Positions 34,780-43,733 are shown, numbered from the stretch's first letter. The stretch is 64,000 nt of DNA from GMQP-bins7 sp963776565 (GCA_963776565.1 CAVZNF010000004.1:310001-374000), one strand, 5' to 3'. The notes: generated by a model not told the origin, from the letters alone. Numbers and translations: made by a program.

Positions 34780-34803
34780 GGCGGGGCTACCATAGCGCCC
34801 CCG

Positions 34804-35937
34804 ATGGCCGAGGGAGACAAGCCCTACCGGCTGTATCGCGGCGGCCGCAAGAAGGGCAGAGTCCCACTCGGAAGCGCGACGCGCCAGACGACGCAGCCAG
34901 CACGTGCGCCCGGATCGGGCGGACGGCGCCGGCGTCGTTGGGGCCTCTGGATCGCCCTCGCCGTCGTCGGCCTCTTGCTCCTCGCTCTCGTGTGGGGAAT
35001 CCTCGGCTACCGGTCTTTCGCGAGCGGCGTGGACAAGGCCAACGGCCGTCTTCCGCGCAGCGCGAAAGCCCAGCTCGCGAAACGCGACCGCTCCCTGCTC
35101 TCCGAGCCGACCACGATCCTCGTGATCGGGACCGACGGCGGGCGCGCGGCAGGGCGCGAGGACGCGAACCGCTCGGACTCGCTGATGCTCGTCCACCTCG
35201 ACCCAGGCACACACCGGGTCTCGTACCTCTCGATCCCGCGAGATCTCCGCGTGGAGATACCGGGTTACGGATCGTCGAAGATCAATGCCGCGAACCAGCT
35301 CGGCGGCCCGGCGCTGACGCTCGCGACCGTCAAGGCGCTCACCGGCCTTCCGATCGACCACGTCGTCGTCGTCGACTTCGACGGGTTCAAGGAACTGATC
35401 GACGCGATCGGTGGCATCGACGTGAACGTGCCGAAGCCGATCCTCTCGAACCGCTTCGACTGCCCGTACAAGCCCGCGCGCTGCGCGAAGTGGGAGGGCT
35501 GGCGCTTCGCCAAGGGGAAGCAGCACATGGACGGACGGCGCGCGCTCGTCTACTCGCGGATCCGGACGAATCAGCTCGACCCGTCGGACACGGACATCAC
35601 GCGTGGCAACCGGCAGCAGATCGTCGCCGATGCCGTGGGCGACGAGATCGCGAGCCTCGGCACGTTCCTCCGCCTGCCATTCATGGGAGACACGCTGGCC
35701 GCGCCGCTCGCGACCGACCTCTCGGCCTGGGAGCTGGCACAGCTCGGCTGGGTGCGGTTCCGCTCGTCGAGTTCGCTGCGCTGTCGACTGGGCGGCGAGC
35801 CGAGCTCGCTCGGCGGCGAATCGGTCCTGCTGGGCTCCGAGGACAACGTCGCGGTGATCTCCATGTGGCTCGGACGCTCGGCTCCCCTGCCGCCCCCGAA
35901 GGGGACGCTCTACGGCGCCGGCTGCACCCGCCGTTAG
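34804..35937 (+). CDS. LytR-CpsA-Psr (LCP) family protein
   Basis: This 377-residue protein has a basic cytoplasmic N-terminus, one transmembrane helix (about residues 47-68, LWIALAVVGLLLLALVWGIL) and an extracellular LCP domain. The domain has NRSDSLMLVHLDPGTHRVSY, SIPRDLRVEIPGYGSSKINA and ALVYSRIRTNQLDPSDTDIT with conserved Arg/Asp residues that bind polyprenyl phosphate. LCP enzymes transfer glycopolymers onto peptidoglycan. Two cysteines (FDCPYKPARC) may form a disulfide. It is monocistronic, divergent from the rsmI side and converging directly (adjacent bases) with the FmdB-type gene. Confidence 0.92.
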   Translation: MAEGDKPYRLYRGGRKKGRVPLGSATRQTTQPARAPGSGGRRRRRWGLWIALAVVGLLLLALVWGILGYRSFASGVDKANGRLPRSAKAQLAKRDRSLLSEPTTILVIGTDGGRAAGREDANRSDSLMLVHLDPGTHRVSYLSIPRDLRVEIPGYGSSKINAANQLGGPALTLATVKALTGLPIDHVVVVDFDGFKELIDAIGGIDVNVPKPILSNRFDCPYKPARCAKWEGWRFAKGKQHMDGRRALVYSRIRTNQLDPSDTDITRGNRQQIVADAVGDEIASLGTFLRLPFMGDTLAAPLATDLSAWELAQLGWVRFRSSSSLRCRLGGEPSSLGGESVLLGSEDNVAVISMWLGRSAPLPPPKGTLYGAGCTRR

Positions 35938-36231
35938 CTAGGTCGTGTCCGACGCGGGCTTCGGCTTCGCGTCGGTCGCCGGCTTCTCCGCCGGCTTGTC
36001 CGACGACTTCTCGCTCGAGGACGACTCGCTGTCCTTGGCGGCCTTCGACTTCCGCGACCCGTAGTCGGTCGAGTAGAAGCCCGAGCCCTTGAAGTGCACC
36101 GCGACCGGGAAGAGGAGCTTCTCGACCGGACCGGCGCCGCACGTCACGCACGTCTCGGCGGGCGGATCGGACATCCGCTGGAACATCTCGAACGTGTGCC
36201 CGTTCGGGCAGCGGTATTCGTAGATCGGCAC
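35938..36231 (-). CDS. FmdB-type zinc ribbon protein
   Basis: This 97-residue protein has an N-terminal FmdB/CxxC_CXXC_SSSS zinc ribbon: PIYEYRCPNGHTFEMFQRMS and ETCVTCGAG. The lone cysteine of CPNGH pairs with CVTC through His, a common variant. A Ser/Lys/Glu/Pro-rich low-complexity tail follows. Probably a regulatory or nucleic-acid-binding ribbon; function unknown. The GTG start lies 11 nt after TAGATT, whose TAG is the stop of the upstream 71-residue gene. Confidence 0.85.
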   Translation of the reverse strand: MPIYEYRCPNGHTFEMFQRMSDPPAETCVTCGAGPVEKLLFPVAVHFKGSGFYSTDYGSRKSKAAKDSESSSSEKSSDKPAEKPATDAKPKPASDTT

Positions 36232-36245
36232 GGTGGGCGCGAAAT

Positions 36246-36461
36246 CTAGCGCTGCGGCGCGGTCGGCCGGCTCTCGTCGCGCTCGCGCTCGAGCAGCTCG
36301 AGGTAGCACGGCGAGCTCTCGAACGCCGCGAGCCCGCGCGGTCGGCTGCGGCGGCGCTGGGCGCGACGGCGACGGTTCAGCGCCGCAGCTGCCGCGGATG
36401 CACCGACGAGCCCACCCAGGAGAAAGGTGCGAAGCCCGCCCCGCCGCTCGCCGCCGTCCAT
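36246..36461 (-). CDS. Small hypothetical protein, possible membrane anchor
   Basis: This is a 71-residue basic protein with a short hydrophobic stretch (FLLGGLVGASAAAAAL) followed by an arginine-rich segment. No family recognised. TAAGAT lies 6 nt before the ATG (36468-36473), a leaderless-type promoter. It is divergent from psuK and precedes the FmdB-type gene on the same strand. Confidence 0.5.
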   Translation of the reverse strand: MDGGERRGGLRTFLLGGLVGASAAAAALNRRRRAQRRRSRPRGLAAFESSPCYLELLERERDESRPTAPQR

Positions 36462-36487
36462 GTCCTGATCTTACGATCACTTTCGCG

Positions 36488-37304
36488 ATGCTCGTCTGCA
36501 CCCTCGGAGACCTGACCCTCGACGTCATCGTCCGCCTGGGCGGACCGATCGCTGCACGCGGCGATACCGACGCCGAGATCCGTGTCGGCCCAGGAGGCCA
36601 GGCGGCCAACGTTGCGGCCTGGGTCGCAACCCTCGGAGAGCAGGCGCGATTCATCGGACAGACGGGCGCGGACGACGCGGGCGATCTCGCCCGGACGAAG
36701 CTCGCCGCCTATGGCGTCGAGATCTTGGGGCCCGTCGCGGGTCGAAACGGGACGATCTGCTCGCTGGTGTCACCAGAAGGCGAGCGCACCATGGCGTCCG
36801 ACCGCGGCGCAGCGCACCGAGCTCCGCGGCGCCGATCTGGACGCCGAGTGGCTCGCCTGCGATCACCTTCACGTCTCGGGCTACGCGCTCATGCTCGAGC
36901 CCGTGCGGAGTGCCGCGCTCCGTGCCGCCGAGCTCGCACGCGCCGGAGGCGCACGGATCAGCGTCGATCTCGCCTCCTGGAGCGCGATCCGATCGAGCGG
37001 CGAGGCCGAGTTCAGCGAGGCCGTTCGCGCCATGAGCCCCGACGTCGTGTTCGCCAACGAGGACGAGGAGCGCGTCGTCGGTCGCCCATTCGACGCCGTC
37101 TGGATCCTCAAGCGCGGTGCGCGCGGCTGCTCGTTCGACGGCGACGAGCGACCTGCGCTTCCCGTCGACGAGGTCCTCGACACGACGGGCGCGGGCGACG
37201 CGCTGGCGGCCGGCTGGATCGTCGGCGGCCCTGGCGTCGCCCTCGAAGCGGCCGCGCGCTGCGTCCAGCAGATCGGTGCGATGCCGATAGCGTCCGCTGC
37301 GTGA
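36488..37304 (+). CDS. psuK: PfkB-family kinase, probably pseudouridine kinase (frameshifted near 36817)
   Basis: The first frame has the PfkB N-terminal signature VGPGGQAANVAAWVATLGEQ and breaks after GERTMASDRGAAH. The second frame continues LRGADLDAEWLACDHLHVSG, VVFANEDEERVVGR and the C-terminal signature DTTGAGDALAAGWI with the catalytic Asp, to a TGA at 37304. Removing one base near 36806-36818 (CC run) joins them at about 271 residues. PfkB proteins phosphorylate sugars or nucleosides. Direct coupling (GTGA) to psuG makes pseudouridine kinase the likely role. Confidence 0.8.
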
Positions 37305-38188
37305 ACGAGCTCATCCGGCTCTCGGACGAGGTTCGCGCTGCGCTCGACGACGGGCGGGCGGTGGTCGCGCTCGAGACCACCATCGTCGCGCACGGGTTCC
37401 CGGCGCCGCACGGCGTGGAGGTCGGGCTCGCCATGGAGCGCGCAGTCCGGGAGGCGGGCGCGATCCCGGCCACGATCGGCGTCCTCGACGGACGCGTCCG
37501 CGTCGGTCTCGGCGACGACGAGCTCGAGCGCTTCGACTCCGATGCGAGGAAGCTCGGCCCGCGCGACCTCGCGGCGTGTGCGGTCGCGGGCGACGTGGGC
37601 GCCACCACGGTGGGCGGTGTGCTCACCGTGGCGCGGATGGTCGGCATCCGGTTCATGGGCACGGGCGGCATCGGCGGCGTGCATCGCGGATATCCGACGC
37701 CGCCCGACGTGTCCGCCGACCTCGTCGCGCTCGTCTCGTCTCCCGTTCTCGTCACGTGCTCGGGCGCGAAGTCGATTCTCGACATCCCCGCGACGATGGA
37801 ACACCTCGAGACGCTCGGGATCCCGGTTCTCGGCTACCGCACGGACACGCTGCCGCTCTTCTACGAGGCGAGCGGCGGGCCGCCGGTCTCACAGCGCGTC
37901 GACGACGTCGAGACAGCCGCGCGAATGGCGGCCGCGCACTGGCAGCTCGGAGCCTGCGGGCTTCTGCTCACGAACCCGCCGCCGGAGAGCATCGAGGTCG
38001 ATGATCTGATCGAGGAGGCGGTCTCGGAAGCAGCGAGTCAGGGCGTATCGGGACAGGCGGTGACCCCCTTCGTCCTCGCCCGGCTCCACGAGCGCTCGGG
38101 CGGTCGCACGCGGGAGGTCAACCGCGCGCTCGCCGTCGCGAACGCCCGGCTGGCAGGCGACGTGTCGGTAGCGTTCGCCGCCCTGTGA
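37301..38188 (+). CDS. psuG: Pseudouridine-5'-phosphate glycosidase
   Basis: This 295-residue PsuG reversibly splits pseudouridine 5'-phosphate into uracil and ribose 5-phosphate. Family marks: VVALETTIVAHGFPAPHGVE, the catalytic-Lys region SDARKLGPRDLA, TTVGGVLTVARMVGIRFMGT, GGIGGVHRG, SCSGAKSILDIPATMEHLET-like text (read TCSGAKSILDIPATMEHLE) and GYRTDTLPLFY. The GTG overlaps the psuK stop and its stop overlaps the next gene (GTGA at both ends), so three genes are coupled. Confidence 0.95.
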   Translation: MNELIRLSDEVRAALDDGRAVVALETTIVAHGFPAPHGVEVGLAMERAVREAGAIPATIGVLDGRVRVGLGDDELERFDSDARKLGPRDLAACAVAGDVGATTVGGVLTVARMVGIRFMGTGGIGGVHRGYPTPPDVSADLVALVSSPVLVTCSGAKSILDIPATMEHLETLGIPVLGYRTDTLPLFYEASGGPPVSQRVDDVETAARMAAAHWQLGACGLLLTNPPPESIEVDDLIEEAVSEAASQGVSGQAVTPFVLARLHERSGGRTREVNRALAVANARLAGDVSVAFAAL

Positions 38189-39233
38189 GCCTCTACGACG
38201 CCGTTCGCGACCTTCCGCTCCGCATCGACGGGTACTCGCTCGAGGGCCTGCAGCTGCAGGCCAGCCCCGAGTTCCTGCGCAAGACGACCGTCGTGCACCT
38301 CCACGGCGCCGGCGAGGAGGGAATCGGCGAGGACGTCACCTACGACGCCGCCGAGCACGACCGGCTGCAGGAGCGCGGACCGTCGCTTTCCCTCGCCGGC
38401 GAGTGGACGCTCCACACGTTCTCTCAGCACCTTGCGACGCAGCCGCTCTTCGAGCCACTCCCGGAGCGCCTCGTCTACCTCGACTACCGCACGTGGGCGT
38501 TCGAGTGTGCTGCGCTCGATCTGGCGCTTCGGCAGGCAGGAATCGCGCTCGGCGACGCGGTCGGAAGGGAGCCACGCGAGATCACGTTCGTCGTCTCGAT
38601 GAGCCTCGGCGAGCCGCCGTCGACGGAGCGCTTCGAGGCATGGCTCGACCTCTACCCCGGTCTACGGTTCAAGCTCGACGCGAACGCCGAGTGGACGGAC
38701 GCGCTCGTCTCCCAGCTCGCGGCAACCGAGCGCCGTCGACTCGATCGACTTCAAGGGTCACTACCAGGGCACGACCGTCGACACGCCGCCCGATGCCGAC
38801 CTCTACCGCCGCGTCGCCGAAGGGCTGCCCGAGGCGTGGTTGGAGGACCCGGCGCTCACCGACGAGACGACCCCCGTGCTCGAGCCGCACCGCGACCGCG
38901 TCACCTGGGACGCGCCCGATCCACTCCGTGGAGGACATCGAGTCACTCCTGTGGCCGCCGAAGACCGTGAACGTGAAGCCGTCGCGCTTCGGCTCCATCG
39001 AGCGCCTGTTCGCCGCGTACGACTACTGCGAGGAGCACGGAATCGGCGCCTACGGCGGCGGCCAGTGGGAGCTCGGGCCCGGCCGCGGGCACATCCAGCT
39101 TCTTGCTGCGCACTTCCATCCGGAAACGCCGAACGACGTCGCGCCGCGCGAGTTCAATCTCGATCCCAGGCCTGGGTTGCCCGAAAGCCCACTCCGAGTC
39201 GAGCCGCGCCCGACCGGCTTCCTCGCCCTGTAG
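38185..39233 (+). CDS. Enolase-superfamily-like protein (two frameshifts)
   Basis: This is an uncharacterised protein of about 348 residues once two frames are repaired. Removing one C at 38726-38727 and one at 38915-38917 joins LYPGLRFKLDANAEWTDALV, VDSIDFKGHYQGTTVD, GLPEAWLEDPALTDETTPVL and IHSVEDIESLLWPPKTVNVK, ending at 39233. The DAN / DFKG / LEDP spacing resembles the metal-ligand strands of enolase-superfamily barrels such as mandelate racemase or OSB synthase, though the match is weak. It is coupled to psuG by a GTGA overlap, so a role linked to pseudouridine breakdown is possible but unproven. Confidence 0.6.
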
Positions 39234-39237
39234 CGCG

Positions 39238-39522
39238 CTACTCCAGACTCGACAGGAAGTCGTCGACCGCGATCAGCGGAAGCGACTCGAGCTTCGCGCT
39301 GCCACGCGCTCCGAGCGCGATCGAGACCTTCGCGATCGTGAGGTCGTCGGGCGCCTCGACGATGTTCACGAAGTCGTACTCGCCGAGGGCGGCCCATTGA
39401 TGGAGGACCTTCGCCCCCATCTCCTCGACGTCGCGATTCACCTCGGCGAGCCGCGCCGGGTTCGCGTGCAGCGTCTGAACGCCCTTCTCGGTCAGCGTCG
39501 TGAGCATCAGGTAGGTCGGCAT
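39238..39522 (-). CDS. GYD domain protein
   Basis: This 94-residue single-domain protein of the GYD family (ferredoxin-like fold, function unknown) starts PTYLMLTTLTEKGVQTLHAN and has the name motif as LGEYDFVNIVEAPDD. A clear ribosome-binding site (AAAGGAG) precedes the ATG, unlike most neighbours. It follows a membrane-protein gene by one base and converges with the enolase-like gene. Confidence 0.88.
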   Translation of the reverse strand: MPTYLMLTTLTEKGVQTLHANPARLAEVNRDVEEMGAKVLHQWAALGEYDFVNIVEAPDDLTIAKVSIALGARGSAKLESLPLIAVDDFLSSLE

Positions 39523-39523
39523 C

Positions 39524-40219
39524 TCACTCCTTTGGTCGATCGCCCCGCGAGCGTAACCGAGCCTCCTGGTCGACGTAGAGAAGCGCGCTGCCGAGGAAGA
39601 CGACCGGGGAGACGACGAGCGATGCGAGCGCCGCCGCGATCATCCGCGTGTTGTCCGCGTACTCGCGGAGGACGAAGTACAGGCTGAACTGCGAGATGAT
39701 CACGACGAGCGCGAGCGTCGCGAGGCCCCCGGCGACGTGCACGAAGTCGGCGCGTGCCAGCTGCAACCCACGGCGGAGCCCGTCACGCACGCCTCGCTTC
39801 TCGACGAGCACGGCCGGGACGGCAAGCCCGAACACCGCGAGCCAGATGACTCCGGGAAGGATGAAGACGGCGACGAGGAGCGGCACGGGCAGGAACACGA
39901 CGACGGCGACGAGGTATGCCACGACCCCGTGTCTCGACCGGACGTCGACACCCGTGACGAGCCCGATCGCGAGCACGTAGCTGAGCGAGATCAGCAGAGC
40001 GGTGAGCGGGAGGAGCGCGACGCTTCCGTCACCCGACGGGCGCGCCCACACGAGCGCGTTCGCGACGACGACGGGGACGCCGAGAGCGAGGGCGCGCCAG
40101 AACTGCGCTGCGTACGCGCGAATCGCCTCGCCGACGAGCTGGCCGACCGTGCGCTGGGCCGGCGGAAGGGGCGGCGGCAACGGTCGCTCCGTCCGCTCCG
40201 CCCTCGCACGCCGCGCCAT
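39524..40219 (-). CDS. Hypothetical membrane protein, about six helices
   Basis: This 231-residue protein has a Pro/Arg-rich cytoplasmic N-terminus, then about six hydrophobic segments and an RGLQLARADFVHVAGG amphipathic loop. The pattern resembles DUF975/'membrane domain of glycerophosphoryl diester phosphodiesterase'-type proteins, but I cannot assign a family firmly. The ATG is 6 nt after TAGCCT, whose TAG is the stop of the upstream nucleosidase-like gene. Confidence 0.65.
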   Translation of the reverse strand: MARRARAERTERPLPPPLPPAQRTVGQLVGEAIRAYAAQFWRALALGVPVVVANALVWARPSGDGSVALLPLTALLISLSYVLAIGLVTGVDVRSRHGVVAYLVAVVVFLPVPLLVAVFILPGVIWLAVFGLAVPAVLVEKRGVRDGLRRGLQLARADFVHVAGGLATLALVVIISQFSLYFVLREYADNTRMIAAALASLVVSPVVFLGSALLYVDQEARLRSRGDRPKE

Positions 40220-40225
40220 GCGCGG

Positions 40226-40231
40226 AGGCTA
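40226..40231 (-). promoter_or_regulatory. -10 element made from the nucleosidase-like gene stop codon
   Basis: TAGCCT on the minus strand starts with the TAG stop of the gene at 40229-40777 and ends 6 nt before the ATG at 40219. Confidence 0.45.
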
Positions 40232-40777
40232 CTCAGCGACCGCTTCGAGCACGCGCGGGAGCGCGTCGGCGAGGGATTCGAGCGCGCGCCCGATCCGCCA
40301 GCGCGATCGGTCGCCCTCGGAGATCTCGTTCGAGATCGCCCGGATCTCGACCGCCGGAATTCCCGCCTGTGCGCACGCCCTCAGCACGCCGAACCCCTCC
40401 ATGGCCTCGACTCGGAACGCACCGGACGTGGCTCCGCCCACCGATCCGCTGGTTCCGATCGGTAGCACGAGCGCATCCGGCAGTGCCGCCCGCACCTTCT
40501 CGAGCAGCTCGGCATCGGGCTCGACTCGGTCGACCACCGGGATCTCGGCGGAGATGTCGCAGTAGACGGACTCGCTGCCGATCACGAGGCCACCGGGCGT
40601 GATTCCCCGGCCGCCTGCGATCCCGACGTGCACGACCGCGACGGGCGGGCGCAGCGCGAGCTCTCGTGCCGTCGCCGCCGCAGCCTCGACGGGGCCGACG
40701 CCGCATGCGAACCCGTGGTGGTCGCAGAGCTCGATGTCCGTCGCGGCGATGAGGAGCACTCCTTGCTTCTCGCCCAC
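40229..40777 (-). CDS. Futalosine hydrolase-like nucleosidase
   Basis: This 182-residue protein of the PNP/MTAN nucleosidase superfamily is short, as futalosine hydrolases often are. Motifs: GVGPVEAAAATARELALRPP, VHVGIAGGRG, the substrate-ribose motif FRVEAMEGFGVLRAC and IRAISNEISEGDRSRWRI. The last motif, with the catalytic Asp position as E-G-D, is close to MqnB, which releases hypoxanthine from futalosine in menaquinone synthesis. No other mqn genes are nearby, so a different purine nucleoside remains possible. It starts at GTG 6 nt after TAGGAT. Confidence 0.75.
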   Translation of the reverse strand: MGEKQGVLLIAATDIELCDHHGFACGVGPVEAAAATARELALRPPVAVVHVGIAGGRGITPGGLVIGSESVYCDISAEIPVVDRVEPDAELLEKVRAALPDALVLPIGTSGSVGGATSGAFRVEAMEGFGVLRACAQAGIPAVEIRAISNEISEGDRSRWRIGRALESLADALPRVLEAVAE

Positions 40778-40783
40778 GCTTCG

Positions 40784-40789
40784 ATCCTA
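40784..40789 (-). promoter_or_regulatory. -10 element made from the DUF385 gene stop codon
   Basis: TAGGAT on the minus strand begins with the TAG stop of the DUF385-family gene and ends 6 nt before the GTG at 40777. Confidence 0.45.
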
Positions 40790-41230
40790 TGACGCGACGA
40801 GCTCGAAGACGGGATGCCGTGAGGCCTCCGCCAGCCACTCGTCGTTCGCCGAGGCGAGCGTGACGGTGAAGAACGGCCGCGTGACCCGGCCCAGGCGGTA
40901 GTACTCCCGCAGGACGGGTACAGCCGCGTCGGCGTCGAGCTCGAAGACGCTCAGGCGCTCGTTCCGTCGGCCTCGTCGCAGCTCGACCCAGCCCGCGGCT
41001 CGTGCGTTCTTCACCCAGTTGCGGTCGCCGTACGGCGCAACGAGCCAGCGGCGATCTCCGTCCTCCACGATCGACACCGGGGTCGACCACAACTTCCCGC
41101 TCGTCCGTCCGGGAACCGTCAACACGTACGTTCGCGACCCGGCGAGTCCGAGCCGCGCGAGAGGGCGAACGAGCGCGTTGAGCGCACGCCTCCACGCGCT
41201 CTTCCGATAGGGCTTGGTCGCCGCCGGCAT
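40787..41230 (-). CDS. Deazaflavin (F420)-dependent nitroreductase family protein (DUF385)
   Basis: This 147-residue split-barrel protein is of the Ddn/DUF385 family, which uses F420 or a similar cofactor. Motifs: RTYVLTVPGRTSGKLWSTPV, WLVAPYGDRNWVKNARAAGW and the C-terminal HPVFEL. Family members reduce quinones and nitroimidazoles in mycobacteria. TACCGT lies 7 nt before the ATG (41238-41243). No F420 biosynthesis genes are in the window. Confidence 0.88.
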   Translation of the reverse strand: MPAATKPYRKSAWRRALNALVRPLARLGLAGSRTYVLTVPGRTSGKLWSTPVSIVEDGDRRWLVAPYGDRNWVKNARAAGWVELRRGRRNERLSVFELDADAAVPVLREYYRLGRVTRPFFTVTLASANDEWLAEASRHPVFELVAS

Positions 41231-41257
41231 CCGTGAGACGGTACTGCCGGACCGTGG

Positions 41258-43732
41258 CTAGACGGCTGCAGGCTCGGCGACCGACCGCCCGAAGGTCAGC
41301 TCGCCTTCGCGCGCGTCGACGCGCACCGCATCGCCCTCACCGAACCGCCCCTCGAGCAGCTCGAGCGCAAGCGGATTCTCGACGAGGCGCTGGATCGCGC
41401 GCTTCAGCGGCCGTGCGCCATACGCAGGATCCCAGCCCTCCTCGGCAAGCAGTTCCTTCGCAGCGTCGGTGACCTCGAGCTCGATCCGACGCTCGGCCAA
41501 GCGCTCGCGGAGTCTCGCCAGCTGCAGCTCGACGATCTCCGCCAGCTGCTCTCGCGTCAGCGCCTCGAACGAGACGACCTCGTCCACGCGATTCAGGAAC
41601 TCCGGCCGGAAGCGATCGCGCAGCTCGTTCTGCGAGCGAATGTTCGAGGTCATGATGATCACGGTGTTGCGAAAGTCGACCGTACGGCCCTGGCCGTCGG
41701 TGAGGCGTCCGTCGTCGAGCAGTTGCAGCAGCACGTCGAAGACCTCGGCGTGCGCCTTCTCGATCTCGTCGAGGAGGACGACGGTGTACGGCCGGCGGCG
41801 CACGGCCTCGGTCAGCTGCCCGCCCTCCTCGTAGCCGACGTAGCCGGGCGGCGCGCCCAGGAGCCGGGCGACCGTGTGGCGCTCCTGGTACTCCGACATG
41901 TCGAGGCGTACCATCGCGCGCTCGTCGTCGAACATGAACTCCGCGAGCGCGCGCGCCAGCTCGGTCTTCCCGACGCCGGTCGGGCCGAGGAAGATGAACG
42001 AGCCGATCGGGCGATCCGGGTCTTGCAGGCCGGAGCGCGCGCGCCGGAGCGCGTTCGCGACGGCCTCGACCGCCTGGTCCTGCCCGACGACGCGCTGATG
42101 CAGCCGCTCCTCCATGTGGATGAGCTTCTCGACCTCGCCCTCGAGCAGTCGCGAGACCGGAATGCCCGTCCACGTCGAGACGACGGCCGCGATGTCGTCC
42201 TCGTCGACCTCCTCCTTCACCATCGGCGTCTCGGTTCGCTGCTCGCGCTCCTCGAGCTCCGCCTCGAGCTCGGGGAGGATCCCGTACTGGATCTCCGCGA
42301 CGCGCGCCAGGTTCCCGGCGCGTTCCTCGCGTTCTGCCTCCATGCGCAGCTCGTCGATCTGCCGCTTGATGTCGGCGACGCGCTGCAGCGCGTCCTTCTC
42401 GCGCGACCAGCGCGCAGCGAGCTCGTCACGCACCGCCTTTGCATCGGCGAGCTCGCGCTCGAGCGGCTCGCGGACGCTCGCGGCCTCGTTCGCCATCGCG
42501 GCCAGCTCGATCTCCAGCTGGCGCACGCGGCGGTCCGCCTCGTCGAGCTCGACCGGCGAGGAGTCGATCTCCATACGCAGGCGCGACGCGGACTCGTCGA
42601 CGAGGTCGATCGCCTTGTCCGGAAGGAACCTGTCGGTGATGTACCGATCGGAGAGAACGGCTGCGGCGACGAGAGCGGAGTCCCTGATTTCGACGCCGTG
42701 GTGGGCCTCGTAGCGTTCCTTCAGACCGCGCAGGATGGCGATGGTGTCCGACACCGAGGGCTGTCCGACGAAGACAGGTTGAAAGCGCCGCTCGAGCGCT
42801 GCGTCCTTCTCGATGTGCTTGCGGTACTCGTCGAGCGTCGTCGCGCCGACCGCGCGCAGCTCGCCGCGGGCCAGCATCGGCTTCAGGAGGTTGGCCGCGT
42901 CGACGGCGCCCTCTGCTGCGCCGGCGCCGACGATCGTGTGCAGCTCGTCGATGAAGAGGACGATCTCGCCGGCCGCGTTCTCGATCTCTGCGAGGACAGC
43001 CTTGAGCCGCTCCTCGAACTCACCCCGGTACTTCGCCCCGGCGAGGAGCGCGCCGACGTCGAGCGCCCACACGCGCTTGCCCTTCAGCCCCTCGGGAACG
43101 TCGCCCGCGACGATGCGCTGGGCGAGGCCCTCGGCGATCGCCGTCTTTCCCACGCCGGGCTCGCCGATCAGGACCGGGTTGTTCTTCGTCCGGCGCGACA
43201 GCACCTGCATGACGCGGCGGATCTCCTCGTCGCGGCCGATGACCGGGTCGAGCTTGCCCGACTCCGCGAGCGCGGTCAGATCCCGCCCGTACTTCTCGAG
43301 CGCCTGGTACGAGCCCTCCGGATCCTGCGACGTGACCTTCTGCCCGCCGCGCACGCCGGCGAGCGCCTCCAGGAGCGCGTCGCGCGGGATCACGTCGAGG
43401 GCGAGCAGGAGATGCTCGACCGATACGAACTCGTCTCCGAGCGTGCGCATCTCGTCGAACGCGGCGTCGAGCACGCGACTGAGACGCGCAGAGGCTTGCG
43501 GCTGGCCGCCGCCCGTCACCGTCGGAAGCTGGCGCAGGCGCGCCTCCGCTTCGGCACGCAGGTCTCCGGAGCCATACCCGGCGCGGTCGACGAGCGTGCG
43601 CGGAAGCTCCTGATCGAGGAGACCCATCGTAAGGTGATCCGGCGTGAGCTCCGGGTTTCCGGCGCGGCGCGCGAGCTCTTGCGCGGCCGCGACGGCCTCC
43701 TGGCTCTTGAGTGTCAGCTTCTGAAAGTCCAT
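41258..43732 (-). CDS. clpB: ATP-dependent disaggregase ClpB
   Basis: This 824-residue Hsp100 disaggregase works with DnaK to rescue aggregated proteins. The Clp N-domain repeats span residues 1-140 (KLTLKSQEAVAAAQELA). NBD1 has Walker A GEPGVGKTAIAEG, the coiled-coil middle domain spans about 390-520, and NBD2 has Walker A GPTGVGKTELARALAE and Walker B VVLLDEIEKAH. The ATG follows hspR by one base and has a GAGGAG ribosome-binding site. It is the last gene of the dnaK operon. Confidence 0.96.
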   Translation of the reverse strand: MDFQKLTLKSQEAVAAAQELARRAGNPELTPDHLTMGLLDQELPRTLVDRAGYGSGDLRAEAEARLRQLPTVTGGGQPQASARLSRVLDAAFDEMRTLGDEFVSVEHLLLALDVIPRDALLEALAGVRGGQKVTSQDPEGSYQALEKYGRDLTALAESGKLDPVIGRDEEIRRVMQVLSRRTKNNPVLIGEPGVGKTAIAEGLAQRIVAGDVPEGLKGKRVWALDVGALLAGAKYRGEFEERLKAVLAEIENAAGEIVLFIDELHTIVGAGAAEGAVDAANLLKPMLARGELRAVGATTLDEYRKHIEKDAALERRFQPVFVGQPSVSDTIAILRGLKERYEAHHGVEIRDSALVAAAVLSDRYITDRFLPDKAIDLVDESASRLRMEIDSSPVELDEADRRVRQLEIELAAMANEAASVREPLERELADAKAVRDELAARWSREKDALQRVADIKRQIDELRMEAEREERAGNLARVAEIQYGILPELEAELEEREQRTETPMVKEEVDEDDIAAVVSTWTGIPVSRLLEGEVEKLIHMEERLHQRVVGQDQAVEAVANALRRARSGLQDPDRPIGSFIFLGPTGVGKTELARALAEFMFDDERAMVRLDMSEYQERHTVARLLGAPPGYVGYEEGGQLTEAVRRRPYTVVLLDEIEKAHAEVFDVLLQLLDDGRLTDGQGRTVDFRNTVIIMTSNIRSQNELRDRFRPEFLNRVDEVVSFEALTREQLAEIVELQLARLRERLAERRIELEVTDAAKELLAEEGWDPAYGARPLKRAIQRLVENPLALELLEGRFGEGDAVRVDAREGELTFGRSVAEPAAV

Positions 43733-43733
43733 G

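Noticed and set aside
36233..37300. Long plus-strand frame reading into psuG from the FmdB side
   Set aside because: The upstream part is antisense to small genes and then the wrong frame of psuK after its frameshift; psuG starts cleanly at 37301.
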